A stretch of DNA of 34,647 nt from Chara braunii (GCA_003427395.1 BFEA01000314.1:1151779-1186425); one strand, 5' to 3'; shown: positions 20,303 to 30,359, counted from the first letter of the stretch. Numbers and translations: made by a program. The notes: generated by a model not told the origin, from the letters alone.

Positions 20303-22553
20303 TGTCGAGCGCATCGGCCCCCGCGCGAGCGAGGACCCTTCCGGCCGCGTCACGCAGGAGAAACTTAGTCTTTCAACTTTTTTAGAGAAAACTTGGGGAC
20401 GACACGGTAACCCGCGCCGACCCTTCGCCACTCCGACCGAGTGTGCCAGCTGTACATCCCGCGGTCCCCTACGACAGGATAGGTTCTCGCGGGGCACAAC
20501 TTACCTTCCCTAAGGGGCGGTCACCACCCTTAGGGGCGTATCCTCGCCGAGTTACCGACCCACATGCGAAAGCTTTTATAATGCAATTACAGAGGAAGGT
20601 CGGCCGAGGGCGTTTGCTCGCTCGCTGTAGCATAGGTACACATGGTTAAACGCCAAAGTGGACCCGAACGCCGTCTATCCCTGGGGCGCAGATCTTCCAA
20701 GAATCGGACCAACGTCGGTCGACTAGGACGTGATAGGGTTGATTTGACTTTCATCCAACGACGAGACACATGAGTTGACTCGCCTTCGGACATCATTTAT
20801 CAACAAAAGGACAAAAGCATGACTTATACACGATGCGAAGCTCAAATGACGTCCGACTAAAGTATCTACACTCTACTTGCCAGACGGTTGGACTGTCACA
20901 ACTTTTTCGACTTGATGAGATGCGTTGCCAAGTTCTTTCATTCGGCCCCATACTGACTGCTAGCAAGGAATATGAGCGCCCAAACTTTCAAACAGAGTTG
21001 AAGTGCCATTGTTTTAATGATGACTCCACTACTTCTCTAACTTTGGTGCGAATGTCATCTGCAAGTAAATTCGGCTACCACCTATACAAGTCAACGACCA
21101 ACCCGAACAATCAGACGCTCGATGCCCCATTAAGGTCAGGGATCCACTTTCGAACTTTGTTGGTCGTTTTGTCCCCCTGGACAATAATTATTCTTTCTGT
21201 TCCACGAATGATGAAGTACTAACTTTTGATATGAAGATATTCAAGGCAATACTCTACTCACATCTTCCCGTCAACTAGCCTGATCACCCCAGGCTTGCAC
21301 TTCTTATGATGCAACCTATCCGCGAAGGTAGTGCTTAGTCGCACTTCGTCTATAGCTACTGATCGCACGAACTCGGCTTCTTATGGCGCCAGCTCCCTAT
21401 TCGTTTGTGGCTCCTAAGACGGTCACTAGAAGGGTAAACTATAGCGAATCTTCTTAACGTGAGCTGCCAAGCGCTTAACGCCTTCTGTGAGTAACACACG
21501 TCCATCCCCTAGGAGGTGGCCTGGGATACCCCTCGTCCTTGCCCGAGCGAACCTCGGATCTCAGAAGTCGGGCTGGCTCCACCACGATAGCATGGTATCC
21601 CCCCGCCTAACCGGTCCACTCCGAGTCGCTAACAGGGTCAGCCCCTAAGGCAACGAACCCCCGCCTCAGATGCCTCCTAGGGAAAAGAAGTGCACTTACC
21701 ACAGAAGACGGTCAACCCTTTATCGCCTAACGTCAAGGGCGAACCTAGACGAAGAAGGAGATCACAGAGAAGAAAAACATTCAGATGGACGGGCATAGAC
21801 AAAGAGGGTTATTCGGGAAAGAATGGGTAACCTCGGAAAAAATCTATGTCCAATTCACTTCTTCTCCTTTGTGTGATTGCTCCGTTTCTCGTCGTTTGTC
21901 TGTCTTCCCATCCTTTCAACATGCATGCAAGCAAAAAATAGAAGACAATCATCATTCCATTCACTTTCGCTGACATGATTAAATCTCCATTTCCCAAGCA
22001 TCCTTCTACTTACCTGCACATCAGATCAAACAACAAGGTCGAAAGAAAGCAATGCAGCCCCAAACTCATGTCAGACTTCCATTCACGCATGCAAACAAAA
22101 CACAACTTCCTCTACCTTTTCAGTGAACATTCAAAGAACAGGGTCGAGCAAGTGTGGGTTCACACAGGTGTGAAGGGGAATCTGAGTCATTCAACTGACC
22201 TTGAGTGAAGTTGAACCAAAGATAGCAAACGGCCCACTCAAGAAAGTCGTATAAACCACACTCCAAATGAGAAGATTGTCGCAGTAAACTGTCAGAAAAG
22301 TGATCCACACCACTCCCTCAAGGATCGCCCACTGACACACAATCCCCTCAGTGTCTTAGCACTGTCACCACTCGCGACCAATACCACCACGCCACCACTG
22401 TGTCGAGGCGTCGCCGCTGTAATATGTGAACAACACAATGTCAACACCGCCTCAAAGTACACCCCCTCTTGACGACACTTCTCAAAATTGTCGTTGGTGC
22501 CGTAAAAACCGGACAGCACATTCACACCACCACTAAAAGGAACCGCTGCTGCC

Positions 22554-22742
22554 GCAAAATTTCGGCAGCGCTTCCGCGTCACCGCTGAAAAAAACAGCTG
22601 CCGTCGCAAAATCTCGGCAGCGCTTCCACGTCATCGCCGAAAAAGCATAGCCGCCGCCGCAAAATTTCGGCAGAGCTTCCGCGTCACCACCGAAAAAGCA
22701 TAGCCGCCGCCGCAAAATTTCGGCAGCGCTTCCGCACTACCG
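22554..22742. repeat. 53 bp tandem repeat, about 3.6 units
   Basis: Units start at 22554, 22606, 22659 and 22712 with GCAAAATTTCGGCAGCGCTT, then CCGCGTCACC..GAAAAA and a GCCGCC-rich tail. The period is not a multiple of three, so the open frames across it shift phase between units and are unlikely to be genes. Confidence 0.93.
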
Positions 22743-23672
22743 TAGATAGACCCGCTGTCGTCGCCGCGCTGAACGAACAGCACCTCCCCTGCGCTCCACC
22801 AGGTGCAGCGGCAGCTATGGCTGCCGTTACTCTCGTGCTCCCTGCAGACCTCCAGCACTTCTCTCTCTCTCTCTTCACCTCGCTGAGATGGCGGCTATGG
22901 TTGTGTTCCACAGCTATGGCCACTTCCAGCGGTTCTCCTCCCGCACTTGCAGTCCTCCACCAGCATCACCGCCTCACAGCAACAGCCAGCCAGCATTCAC
23001 TCAAGTGAATGCCTCAGCAGCATTGCCACAACTTGTGAGGCTGCTGGGTGGAATGTTGGCTTTAATAGCCAGCCGAGAGCATGTGGGCAGCTGCTTTGCC
23101 CACAGCCAGAACTCGGAATGAGGTCAGGCCCTTGATCTAAAACGCAATCAAGGGCCAAAAAGCCTGTTGTTATCCAGGGGAACTGAGTTCCGGCCACTGG
23201 AAATGTATCTTGCCCTCACCCGCGGCCAGACGCAGCCCAGAAATGGCCGTACTCAGCCATTTCTGAGCAGACTGTTGAACCCAACAGTCTGCTGTCAATT
23301 CACAGTCCAGATGCTTCTAAACTTGCATCTGGACCAAGGGCGCGGCTAGATCCGCGGCCTTTTCCAACTTCTACTAAAGCAGGGGCAGCTCGTCATTTGA
23401 AAAACGAACGAGCACGCCCTCCCTCCCACGTCATTTCACAGAGTCGAACTAGAGTCAGGCTCAACAGGGTCTTCTTTCCCCCCCTTTGCCCTGCGTCCGT
23501 ACCCGGACGCTTTCAGTGTCAGCTCGGGCGCGTAGGCAAACGCTGCAGCCCGTTCCAAAGTCCAATGGGCGCAGGTAAGCCGGTGTCTCTTTCTCTCTCT
23601 CCCTCTCTCTCTCTAATCAAGATTGAACCTAGCCGCCTAAGGCGGCAGGTCCATTTCCCATACACGGATGGG

Positions 23673-23729
23673 CAGACTGTTGGGGTTCAACCTCCTGATG
23701 AGTCGGTGAAAGTCCGACGAAACAGTCTG
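23673..23729 (+). ncRNA. Hammerhead ribozyme motif, type III arrangement
   Basis: Helix III pairs CAGACTG (23673-23679) with CAGTCTG (23723-23729). The cleavage triplet is GTT, so cleavage is predicted after 23681. Helix I pairs GGGGT (23682-23686) with ACCTC (23690-23694) across a 3 nt loop, with one G-U pair. Then comes the invariant CTGATGA (23695-23701), helix II GTCGG/CCGAC (23702-23706 with 23714-23718) with a 7 nt loop, and the invariant GAAA (23719-23722). All core nucleotides known to be needed are present. Self-cleaving hammerheads of this open-helix-III kind are found in plant retrozymes, non-autonomous retroelements that move through circular RNA. Helix I is short, which could lower activity of a single copy. 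The motif sits inside the hairpin array. Confidence 0.88.
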
Positions 23730-24350
23730 GCACAGTCAAGTTTTTCTCCCCTTTTTTTTTCCTTGTTTTTTTTTTCTTCTTTTTTTGTGTCTCGTTCGTT
23801 TTAACGAACGGGTACCCTGATGTTGAGTACCGAAAAGAAAGAAGAAATCAAAAAAAAATCTAATGAGAATCTAGAGAAACAAAAGAAGAAGAAAAAAAAA
23901 AAACACAGAAAGACTTACCTCGCAGATTGGTCACCCGTTTTCATGGGCACCTGCACTATTCATGGGGACTGTAAGTCCCCGTCACTTCTCATCGCGCCAC
24001 ATGGCGCTTTAGTTATAGTTAGTTTTTTTTTTTTCCCATTTTCATTTTTCCCGTCGGCTACAGCCAACGGGCACATCAGGTCTCGTGGCTTTTCATCCAC
24101 GAGCAACTATCCCCCAAGGGCATGGTTCCACTAGCAAAGAGGATCGGATCGAATGCCTGGATCTGGACGATGTCGCAGAGATGTGCAGAAAATCGAGATT
24201 GAACTACTTTTTTGCATCTCAGCTTAGAACACAGCCAGATTCAGGGGCTCGTTCCTATCCTTTTTGCTAGTGGGACCACAGCCCAGAGGAACCCTCGTTC
24301 TTTTTACCTCTTTTTTTTTTTCCCCCAAAAATTAACAAAAAAAAAAACAC

Positions 24351-24416
24351 AAAAAAAAATTGAATCATTCCACGATTTATGTGTGTCACCCTTGCACAGG
24401 GCCATGCTAATTTTCC
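24351..24416 (-). ncRNA. U6 snRNA-derived sequence, 3' half only
   Basis: On the minus strand it reads ATTAGCATGGCCC, TGTGCAAGGGTGACACACA, TAAATCGTGGAATGATTCA, then a run of T. This matches the U6 AGC triad, internal stem-loop region and 3' tail, with the oligo-T terminator. The U6 5' half including ACAGAGA is absent; in its place upstream are the GC-rich hairpins at 24434-24473. It is therefore a chimeric or 5'-truncated U6 copy and not a functional gene. Confidence 0.88.
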
Positions 24417-25216
24417 GCGCGGTAGATCTTGGTCGCGCGATCTTGATGATCGCGCGGCCGGAATCGGCCGCGCCCAATTGCCTTGGGCTACTCCAAAAGG
24501 AGCTAGCCCGGTGGGATGCTTACAGTCGGGCTTGATCCCGGTACCTGTCAAGTAAGAGTCTACTTTGTTAACCTACCGGGCTAACTCCTATCACAACAGT
24601 GATAGGAGCAGCTTTTCTATATGAAGAGCTTGCCCATTCAGCTTTTCTCCCATAACGTGACCTTGCAGGTTTTGTCTGCCCGTAGCACTGCGGGCCCAAC
24701 CTACCTGCGGCCCTGCAGGCCTCGCCAGCTCGCGGCCCTACATGCTTGGCTGGCCGCATGGTTCCGGCACCGGCCTATCAACCCCCCTGCTCGGTGTCAG
24801 CCCCCGCGATCCTAGGGTTAAAACCCTTCTTCTTATTCACCCCTGCGACGCGCCTCTATACCCGGCGCACTCCTCCTTTTAGCCCACTTAGGCCTTGAAT
24901 CGCGCGGCTGATATTAGGTAGACTAGGTCTAACTTTAGTTTTTCCATGACTGCACACTACTGAGGCCTCGTCGAGAACCGCGGACGACAGTGCCGACTCC
25001 CGCTGTCTCAACCGGATGTCGATGTCGTCACACGTCAACGACGTCCCACGTCGACGGTGTCAGGTTTTAAGTCTCTCAATTATAGGGTTGGTCTGAATAA
25101 CTTTGGCAACGTCAATCTCATCACGTTCCTCAAATCCAACAAAGAAAGTAGGACAGCGTCTGACCTTGAAAAACTCGGGCAGAAACCCTCACAGGGGTTT
25201 TTTGTCCCGACACCGG

Positions 25217-26346
25217 GACTGACTATTCATATGGTATCAAATAGCGAAGCAGAATGCTAAAATGCTAATAACTAGCCCAATCAATGTTTGAACGCAGACC
25301 AAACATACATCGTATCCATCACCAGGTGTGAAGGAGTCTGGCGTTGTACACAGAAAGAAAGCGCCGTGTTCAGACATACACAGACGAAGAGCAGGGAATT
25401 AGACGAAGAGGAGAGGGAGAGATGGGACTGTCGTCAACACCAAGTCTTTGTCACAAGTCTCAAATAATCCCTCGTTACAATGTCTGAAGTCCAAAAGTCG
25501 AGTCTGGGTCCAATGTCACCAAGCTCTTTCTCTCTTCTCTCGTAGTCTGCAGATGCAGTGAAGTCAGATGATGAGAGGGTGAGAGGGAGATGGTGGACTG
25601 AGAAGAGGACGAAGAAGAACTCTCTCTCTCTGTTACGAGCCAGGACTAACCTGTGATGTTGGTGCTGTGTTGCAGGTACCTCGAAGACGAAGCTGGAGCA
25701 ACGGCACTTCAGGTAAGTACCTCTGGCCTTCGCCCAATCTCTCTCTCTCTCTAGTGCTATCCTAGCTACGGCGCCCAGCGCTGGAGACTACAGCTACCTA
25801 CTGCGCCTAGCGCTGAAGACTAAAGGCTAACGCTACTACTACCCTGCAGCGCTTCCTCCAAAGTGCTGCTGCCGAATCTTGAAGACTACTACTGCTTCCG
25901 GCCTACCCGTGAAATGCATGGGAAGTCCCTATGTACTACCTCGGCCTGCCTCCTGACTGCCTGAAGGGCGAGCCAGGGCGAGGAGGCTGCTCTTGCCAAT
26001 GCCGAAGTGTGTCAGGGGCTGGCGCTGCAGCAGCTGCTGAGGCAGGCGTGGGGAACAGGCTAAGAGTAGCCTGTTCCCGAAACCCTGGTTCGATGCCTGA
26101 GTTTCAGGGCCGGTCGTTCTGATGAACGTCCGAAAATTACCCTTCGTTTCAGGCTAAAAAGGCTATTGCCATTTTTAGTCTGAAACGACACAGGGACTGT
26201 AGGCCGCTCTTTTCAGGCTTTTGGGCTGAATAGTTACGGGGCCTGTAGGCCCTGGTTTTCAAGCTTCAAGCCTGAATTTCAAACTTTCAGCCTGAGGGAC
26301 GTAGGGCCTGGAAAATGGTCCTCGTGTGCAGGCGCAGCATGTAACA
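25217..26346 (-). repeat. 3' LTR of the Ty3 element, part 2 (inner part)
   Basis: Resumes the LTR at GACTGAC after the family A insertion and runs to GCATGTAACA. It aligns with 32816-33927. It contains a 12 bp perfect hairpin GGGAACAGGCTA/TAGCCTGTTCCC at 26051-26078 and further CTGAAACG-type inverted words at 26145-26195. Together with part 1 the LTR is about 1.3 kb, matching the other copy. Confidence 0.93.
25676..25712 (+). other. Exon-like segment on the antisense strand of the 3' LTR
   Basis: A GACTAAC branch-like word and TGTTGCAG acceptor precede 37 nt that end in CAG followed by GTAAGT. The same layout is present in the other LTR at 33277-33313. The orientation is opposite to gag-pol. 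Splice use is not shown by the sequence alone. Confidence 0.4.
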
Positions 26347-26359
26347 CCCCCCCCTCCTT
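26347..26359 (-). promoter_or_regulatory. Polypurine tract (plus-strand DNA primer)
   Basis: Minus strand AAGGAGGGGGGGG directly upstream of the 3' LTR, the expected place for the RNase H-resistant primer. It overlaps the integrase stop codon (26358-26360), so coding runs to the very edge of the LTR. Confidence 0.9.
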
Positions 26360-27949
26360 ATGAAGTCAAGCAGGAGCGAGTGCGAAGCCGGCGATCTGAA
26401 GGTGGAACTTGGACGCGGGTGCGGCGTGGAGCCGAAGAAACCGGCTTGCCTTGCATCTTGCGTTCGTAGCGTGCGAGAACGTCTGGAGCTGTTGCTTGAA
26501 GTTCCGCACGGGTCAACCAACAGTCAGCTCGGTGTGTGCAGTATGCAAAATGCACTAAATACTCAGTTGGCCTGTTGCCGTAGCGTCGTTGGGAGATGAT
26601 GTCGCCGACCTCCTGGAGACCATCCATGGAGGGTGTTTCTTGCGAACGTCTCCCGAGAAAATCGTCATGTTCCGCTGGCGTGTAAAGAGCCAACTTGAAG
26701 CAATGAAAGACTGGGTAGACGGGCAAGTGGTCGGACACCTGAATCGTGAAGGAAGGTCCTTCAGGTGCGTCCCCAGCGGGTGCCACGATCGGTGAAGGCC
26801 CAATCCATTTCGGGAGGAGCTTGCGAGAGATGTCTTGTCCAAGGCTGAATTCTGCTGCGGAAACCCACACGAGGTCGCCGGCGCGGAACGGGCAGGGAAG
26901 ACACTGGCGATTGGCCTGCTGGCTCATGCGCTGCTGCGTCTTACTCATCTGGTCGCATGCCTTGACAAGAAGCTCGTGCATCCGGCGCAAGAAAAGAAGA
27001 TTATCGTCGCTCTCGGCCGTTCGTGGAGTAATAGTGTCCGACGGTGAAGTGACCGGCGAGCCGTGCTCGAACTCGAAAGGTGATATCCCGATAGCCGGGT
27101 GGATGGAAGAGTTGAAGGCCAACTCGACATCCGGCATCCGCTCAACCCAGTCCTTCTGATCAGGACGGATGAGAGTGCGAAGGAGAACCAGTGCGGTCTG
27201 GTGCGCCCTTTCCGTTTGGCCATCGGTTTGAGGGTGGCGAGTTGAACTAGGCTTGAGAGATGAGCCCCATCGCTTGACGAGTACCAACCAAAAATCGAAC
27301 ATGAACCGAGTGTCGCGGTCGCAAATGATTTCTTTGGGTTAACCTTTGGTTCGAATCCAACCGGCGTAGAGAACCTCGGCCAACTCCGATGCCTTGGCAT
27401 GATAGCGACAAGGCAAAAACATGACGAACTTGGTGAGTCAGTCGACCACCGTGAGAATCCCATCCACTCCGGCCTTGTGCTTGGGGAACGGGCCGGTAAT
27501 GTCCATGGCAATCGCTTCCCTTCGCCTCAACGGGACCGGTAATGGTTGTAGCTCGCCGTACGGACGATGGTTGCGGGATTTGCAGTGTCGGCAAACCTCG
27601 CATGACTCGCAATAGCGAGTGACGTCGCCGAGAAGGCCGGACCACCAAAATCGCTCGCGAAGTCAGCCAATCGTGCGATTGACTCCAAAGTGTCCGGTGG
27701 CAGGAGCATCGTGGAACTCGCCAAGAAGCCGTGTACGCAAATGAGGATCACTCGGTATGCAAAGAAGGTCCTTCCCCCGCGTGTGGACAAGCAAGTACCC
27801 CTCTTGGATCCGGTAATGAGAAGGCGCTGAATTAGGAGAGGAGCAATTTGCGTACTTGTCATGAAACTCGGGGTCGGCTTGGTAGCCGCGGATGAAGTTG
27901 TTCCGCAGGTCATCGTCGATCTCGAAGGTTGAGTTGACAGTGGTACAAC
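26358..27949 (-). pseudogene. Ty3 pol: integrase, stop-interrupted
   Basis: Integrase joins the element's cDNA to the host chromosome. The N-terminal zinc-binding region shows the CESCEVC cysteines. The catalytic core has AMDITGP (aspartate near 27500), CDRDTRF (aspartate near 27317) and HPQTDGQTE (glutamate near 27212). The C-terminal part shows a GPY/F-like LLPKWIGP segment. The tail, around residues 230-280 of the last open stretch, looks like a chromodomain remnant (EYLVHF...CWLTRAEL). Stops lie at 27663-27665 (zinc region), 27438-27440 and 27339-27341 (core). From 27302 to 26358 the frame is open for 314 codons, ending at the polypurine tract. All parts lie in the same frame as RNase H, so point changes, not shifts, broke it. 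Confidence 0.92.
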
Positions 27950-28439
27950 GATCCGGAGGCCGTGAAAGAGCATCCGCAAAACGGTTCGACTTCCCGAGAA
28001 TGTGATCGGAAAAAAAGTCGAACTGGTCGATGAAAGTCATCCATCGAGCAATGGTGCTGTTGACGGTGTCTTGGGTCTTATAAAAGACCGACGGATTGTT
28101 GTCCGTTACCCATCGAAATTGGCTTCGACCAAGGAGGAAGTGTCGCCACCGCTTGAGCGCGTGGACGAAGGTGAGGAGCTCCTTCTTGCGTGCATCGTCA
28201 ATGGAATGCACGACGGACACTTTCTTGCTGAAATACTCGACCGAGTGTCAATCCACACCATCATGTTGCTCAAGGACTACACCAATGCCATAGCCTGACG
28301 CATCCGTCGTGATGAGCGTAGGCAAAAGCCGGTCGTATATCCACAAGACCTCCGCAGATAATAGCGCGACTTTGAGAGCCATAAATGATTCTCGCGCCTC
28401 CTCTTCGAAGTCAAATGGCCGATCCTCGCATTGAAGTTT
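27950..28439 (-). pseudogene. Ty3 pol: RNase H, with an in-frame stop
   Basis: RNase H removes the RNA strand during reverse transcription. Visible are TTDASGYGIGVVLEQ with the first catalytic aspartate near 28305, WRHFLLGRSQFRWVTDNN with the TDN aspartate, and NRFADALSRPPD at the end. A TGA at 28248-28250 follows GVD, where a tryptophan is usual in the family; the frame stays open on either side of it. It continues in frame into the integrase. Confidence 0.9.
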
Positions 28440-29525
28440 TTTTGTCAAGTGGGCCTCGATCTTCAAGTATCCTTTGATAAAACGCTGGTAGTAGCCGGCA
28501 AGGCAAAGGAACGAGCGGGCATCCGTGACGTTCCGAGGTTTCGACCACTCTTGGATGTCCTGAATCTTATCCGATAGCGGACTCATGCCCTCTAGTGTGA
28601 CAAAATGGCCCAAGTATTTCAGCTCTTGCCGGACAAATTTGCACTTGTTGCGGTTGGCCTTGTACTTGGCGCGGCGGACCGTCTCCAACACTCGTTGAAG
28701 ATGCCCAAAGATAATCCTCCAAAGTCCGGCTATAGACGAGAATATCGTCTAAGTAGACCAGCACGAACCGGTCCAACATTGCACGAAACTCGTTGGTCAT
28801 TGCCGCTTGAAAGGTCGCCGGGGCGTTGGTGAGGCCAAAAGGCATGACCACCCACTCAAAATGCCCGTACCACGTCTTGAACACGAATTTGTAGCGATCA
28901 TTCGGACGGATCGAGATTTGATGATATATATCCTGATTTCAAATCCAACTTGGAAAAATACTTTGCGCCGCCCAATCGCTCAAGAAGATCATCGATGCGA
29001 AGGAGAGGCCCCACATTCTTGACAGTTTGCGCGTTGAGCTTGCGGTAGTCGATACACAATCGTAGGTCCTTGTTCTTCTTCCGGACGAAGAGAACTGGTG
29101 CTCCATATGGGAAGCTACTAGGGCGGATCCAGCCCTTGGCCAACAAATCATTGAGTTGTGCGCAGAGGACCTCAAGCTCCTCCTCGCTCATCCGATAGAT
29201 GCAACCTTTCAGCGGCACGGCACCGGCCTCAAGAATGATCTCGTGAGAGATCGGTCGATCCGGCACCACACCGGTAGGTGTCTCGAAGATGTCGGTGAAC
29301 TCATCCAGCAACCGCACCACCTTGGCGTGCGAAGATAAGTCCGTGGGTGAAGAGTCGACTACCGCGACGATCCGTAGGAAACATAGGCCGATTTCCTCGG
29401 GCTGCTCGTAAGTACAAGTCGCCCAGAATGATTTGGCCGTCACCACTTGGCACCGAATCGAAGGGTGCGGTAGACGAATAGTACACGCCACTTCCACGCC
29501 GAAGGCGTCGCAAATGCTAAGAGTC
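28440..29525 (-). pseudogene. Ty3 pol: reverse transcriptase, two frameshifts
   Basis: Copies element RNA into DNA. In order: [64 protein letters not shown], the catalytic YLDDILVYS (YLDD at 28741-28752) and KYLGHFV. Immediately after LKSGY the sequence carries a repeated AT run (about 28925-28935) that shifts the frame by +4. A second shift of +1 lies near 28705 in a T run after TLEDYL. Both lie in short simple-sequence runs, so indel slippage or a sequencing error could explain them; the stops elsewhere argue for real decay. Confidence 0.92.
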
Positions 29526-30359
29526 CCCGATGGAAGTTGACCGTGTGATCCGCACTTGCAAGCCAAGGCATTCCCAGAATGATGTCGAAGTCCGTGTCGA
29601 GAATATCGAATGTCACCGGTTCGCAAGCATGAGGTGCGAAATAAACCGGTACGGCCTCGATGTATCGGTCGAGAAGTTGTTGCGTTTTCCCATCCGCCAA
29701 CTTGATCGCCATTGGGTTTGCCTTCCTCCGAACTTGTGCGCCAAGGTCAGCCCTTTGCATAAAGGATTGGCTCATGAAATTGCGAGACGCACCGCTATCC
29801 AGCAAAGCGCTGCAGGACGCTTGCCCAACTTGAATGCGGACATACATGAGTGGTGCGTTGTTGTCATCGTACCGTTGCGTGCGAAACTCGCGGCCCACCT
29901 CGGTAGTATACGCAAGGATGTCCCCCACCGCGACTTCGTCATCCGTCGACGAAGTTGGTGGTGCATAAAAGGATAAGTAAGTATGAAGATGAGCGCATAG
30001 TGTTGCGCATTGCGGTCCCGGCAAGCGACCTGTGGTCGGGAGAGGAAGCCATGCAAAGTCCTCAGACGTGAGCGGGTCCAATACCTCTATGTTGAACTCG
30101 CGCGTCAATTCCCGTGAAGAACCACTTGAAGACGATATGTCGCCGCTGCCGGACAGAGAAGAAACCCCACACACGTCTTGTTCTTGAATTTGGGTACCCA
30201 GCGTAGGAACGAGCCGGGCAGCATAGTCCTCAAAAGAAAGTAGAAGAGGAGGACTATCGACTTCCGCATGCGCCTCAGAATGAAGTCCGGTTACTCGCGA
30301 ATAAACCGGTTCTGGAGGCGTCGAGAGTGTTGTCGAGTCACTCTCGGGGGTGCTCAGTT
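29440..30359 (-). pseudogene. Ty3 pol: aspartic protease
   Basis: The retropepsin that cuts the polyprotein. The open frame runs through VRIQVGQASCSALLDSGAS with the active-site DSG at about 29791-29799, then FDIILGMPWL, a flap and C-terminal signature of Ty3 proteases. Upstream of it is a linker rich in Ser/Thr/Pro. A one-base loss near 29526, in a G run after NFHRG, moves the following sequence into another frame, where similarity resumes toward RT; the extra codons down to 29440 are out of frame and meaningless. Confidence 0.9.

Larger units (their letters stand above)
23057..24608 (+). repeat. Dense array of short perfect hairpins
   Basis: Stem/loop pairs read directly: TGGCT/AGCCA 23057-23071; TGTGGGCA/TGCCCACA 23082-23104; GGCCCTTGAT/ATCAAGGGCC 23127-23156; GGAAC/GTTCC 23179-23191; CAGAAATGGC/GCCATTTCTG 23238-23265; AGCAGACTGTTG/CAACAGTCTGCT 23266-23293; GTCCAGATGC/GCATCTGGAC 23305-23334; CGCGG/CCGCG 23341-23356; GCTCGT/ACGAGC 23388-23413; GCGTCC/GGACGC 23493-23510; GCCGCC/GGCGGC 23632-23646; CGTTCGTT/AACGAACG 23793-23810; GGTAC/GTACC 23811-23831; GGGGAC/GTCCCC 23964-23980; GCGCC/GGCGC 23994-24007; CCCGT.GGCT/AGCC.ACGGG 24050-24071; CTCGTGG/CCACGAG 24082-24103; CGCGCGATC/GATCGCGCG 24434-24456; GCGCGGCCG/CGGCCGCGC 24452-24473; GGGCTACTCC/GGAG.TAGCCC 24485-24509; CTCCTATCAC/GTGATAGGAG 24585-24608. 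Smaller ones continue to about 24780. Stem sequences are unrelated to each other. From there to 25212 nothing is recognised. Confidence 0.92.
20303..25212 (+). mobile_element. Family A insertion inside the 3' LTR
   Basis: Starts TGTCGAGCGCATCGG and ends TTTTGTCCCGACA, with the LTR sequence CCGG duplicated on both sides (20299-20302 and 25213-25216; the boundaries also allow a 5 bp ACCGG reading). Ends are TG...CA with a 5 bp inverted TGTCG/CGACA. The first 430 bp recur in opposite orientation at 12460-12030. I find no matching terminal direct repeat, so it does not look like an ordinary LTR element, and no transposase or polymerase was recognised. It carries 53 bp tandem repeats, a 1.6 kb hairpin array, a hammerhead motif and a reversed U6 3' half. 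20735-22540 holds only unrecognised short open frames such as 20833-21222. It may itself be a composite of several insertions. Confidence 0.82.

Noticed and set aside
20833-21222. Open frame of 129 codons inside the family A insertion
   Set aside because: No recognisable motif, no homologous frame in the other family A copy, and length is within chance for this window.
22530-22930. Overlapping minus-strand frames rich in FCGGGYAF-like repeats
   Set aside because: They are read through 53 bp tandem units that change phase at each unit, so no single conserved protein is encoded.
23925-24010. ACTTACCT followed by structured sequence, resembling the 5' end of U1 snRNA
   Set aside because: Beyond the first eight or nine bases there is no convincing match to U1 stem-loops or an Sm site.
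26084-26094. B-box-like GGTTCGATGCC in the 3' LTR
   Set aside because: No A-box at a suitable distance, and the sister LTR has GGTTCGGTGCC, so it is not conserved.
26116-26140. CTGATGA followed by CCGAAA in the LTR (also at 33720-33741), resembling a hammerhead core
   Set aside because: Only six bases separate the two core strands and they do not form a helix II, and no helix III partner is found.
27348-27358. Perfect Pol III B-box GGTTCGAATCC with TTGG/CCAA arms
   Set aside because: It lies antisense within the integrase coding sequence, and no A-box or tRNA fold lies upstream.
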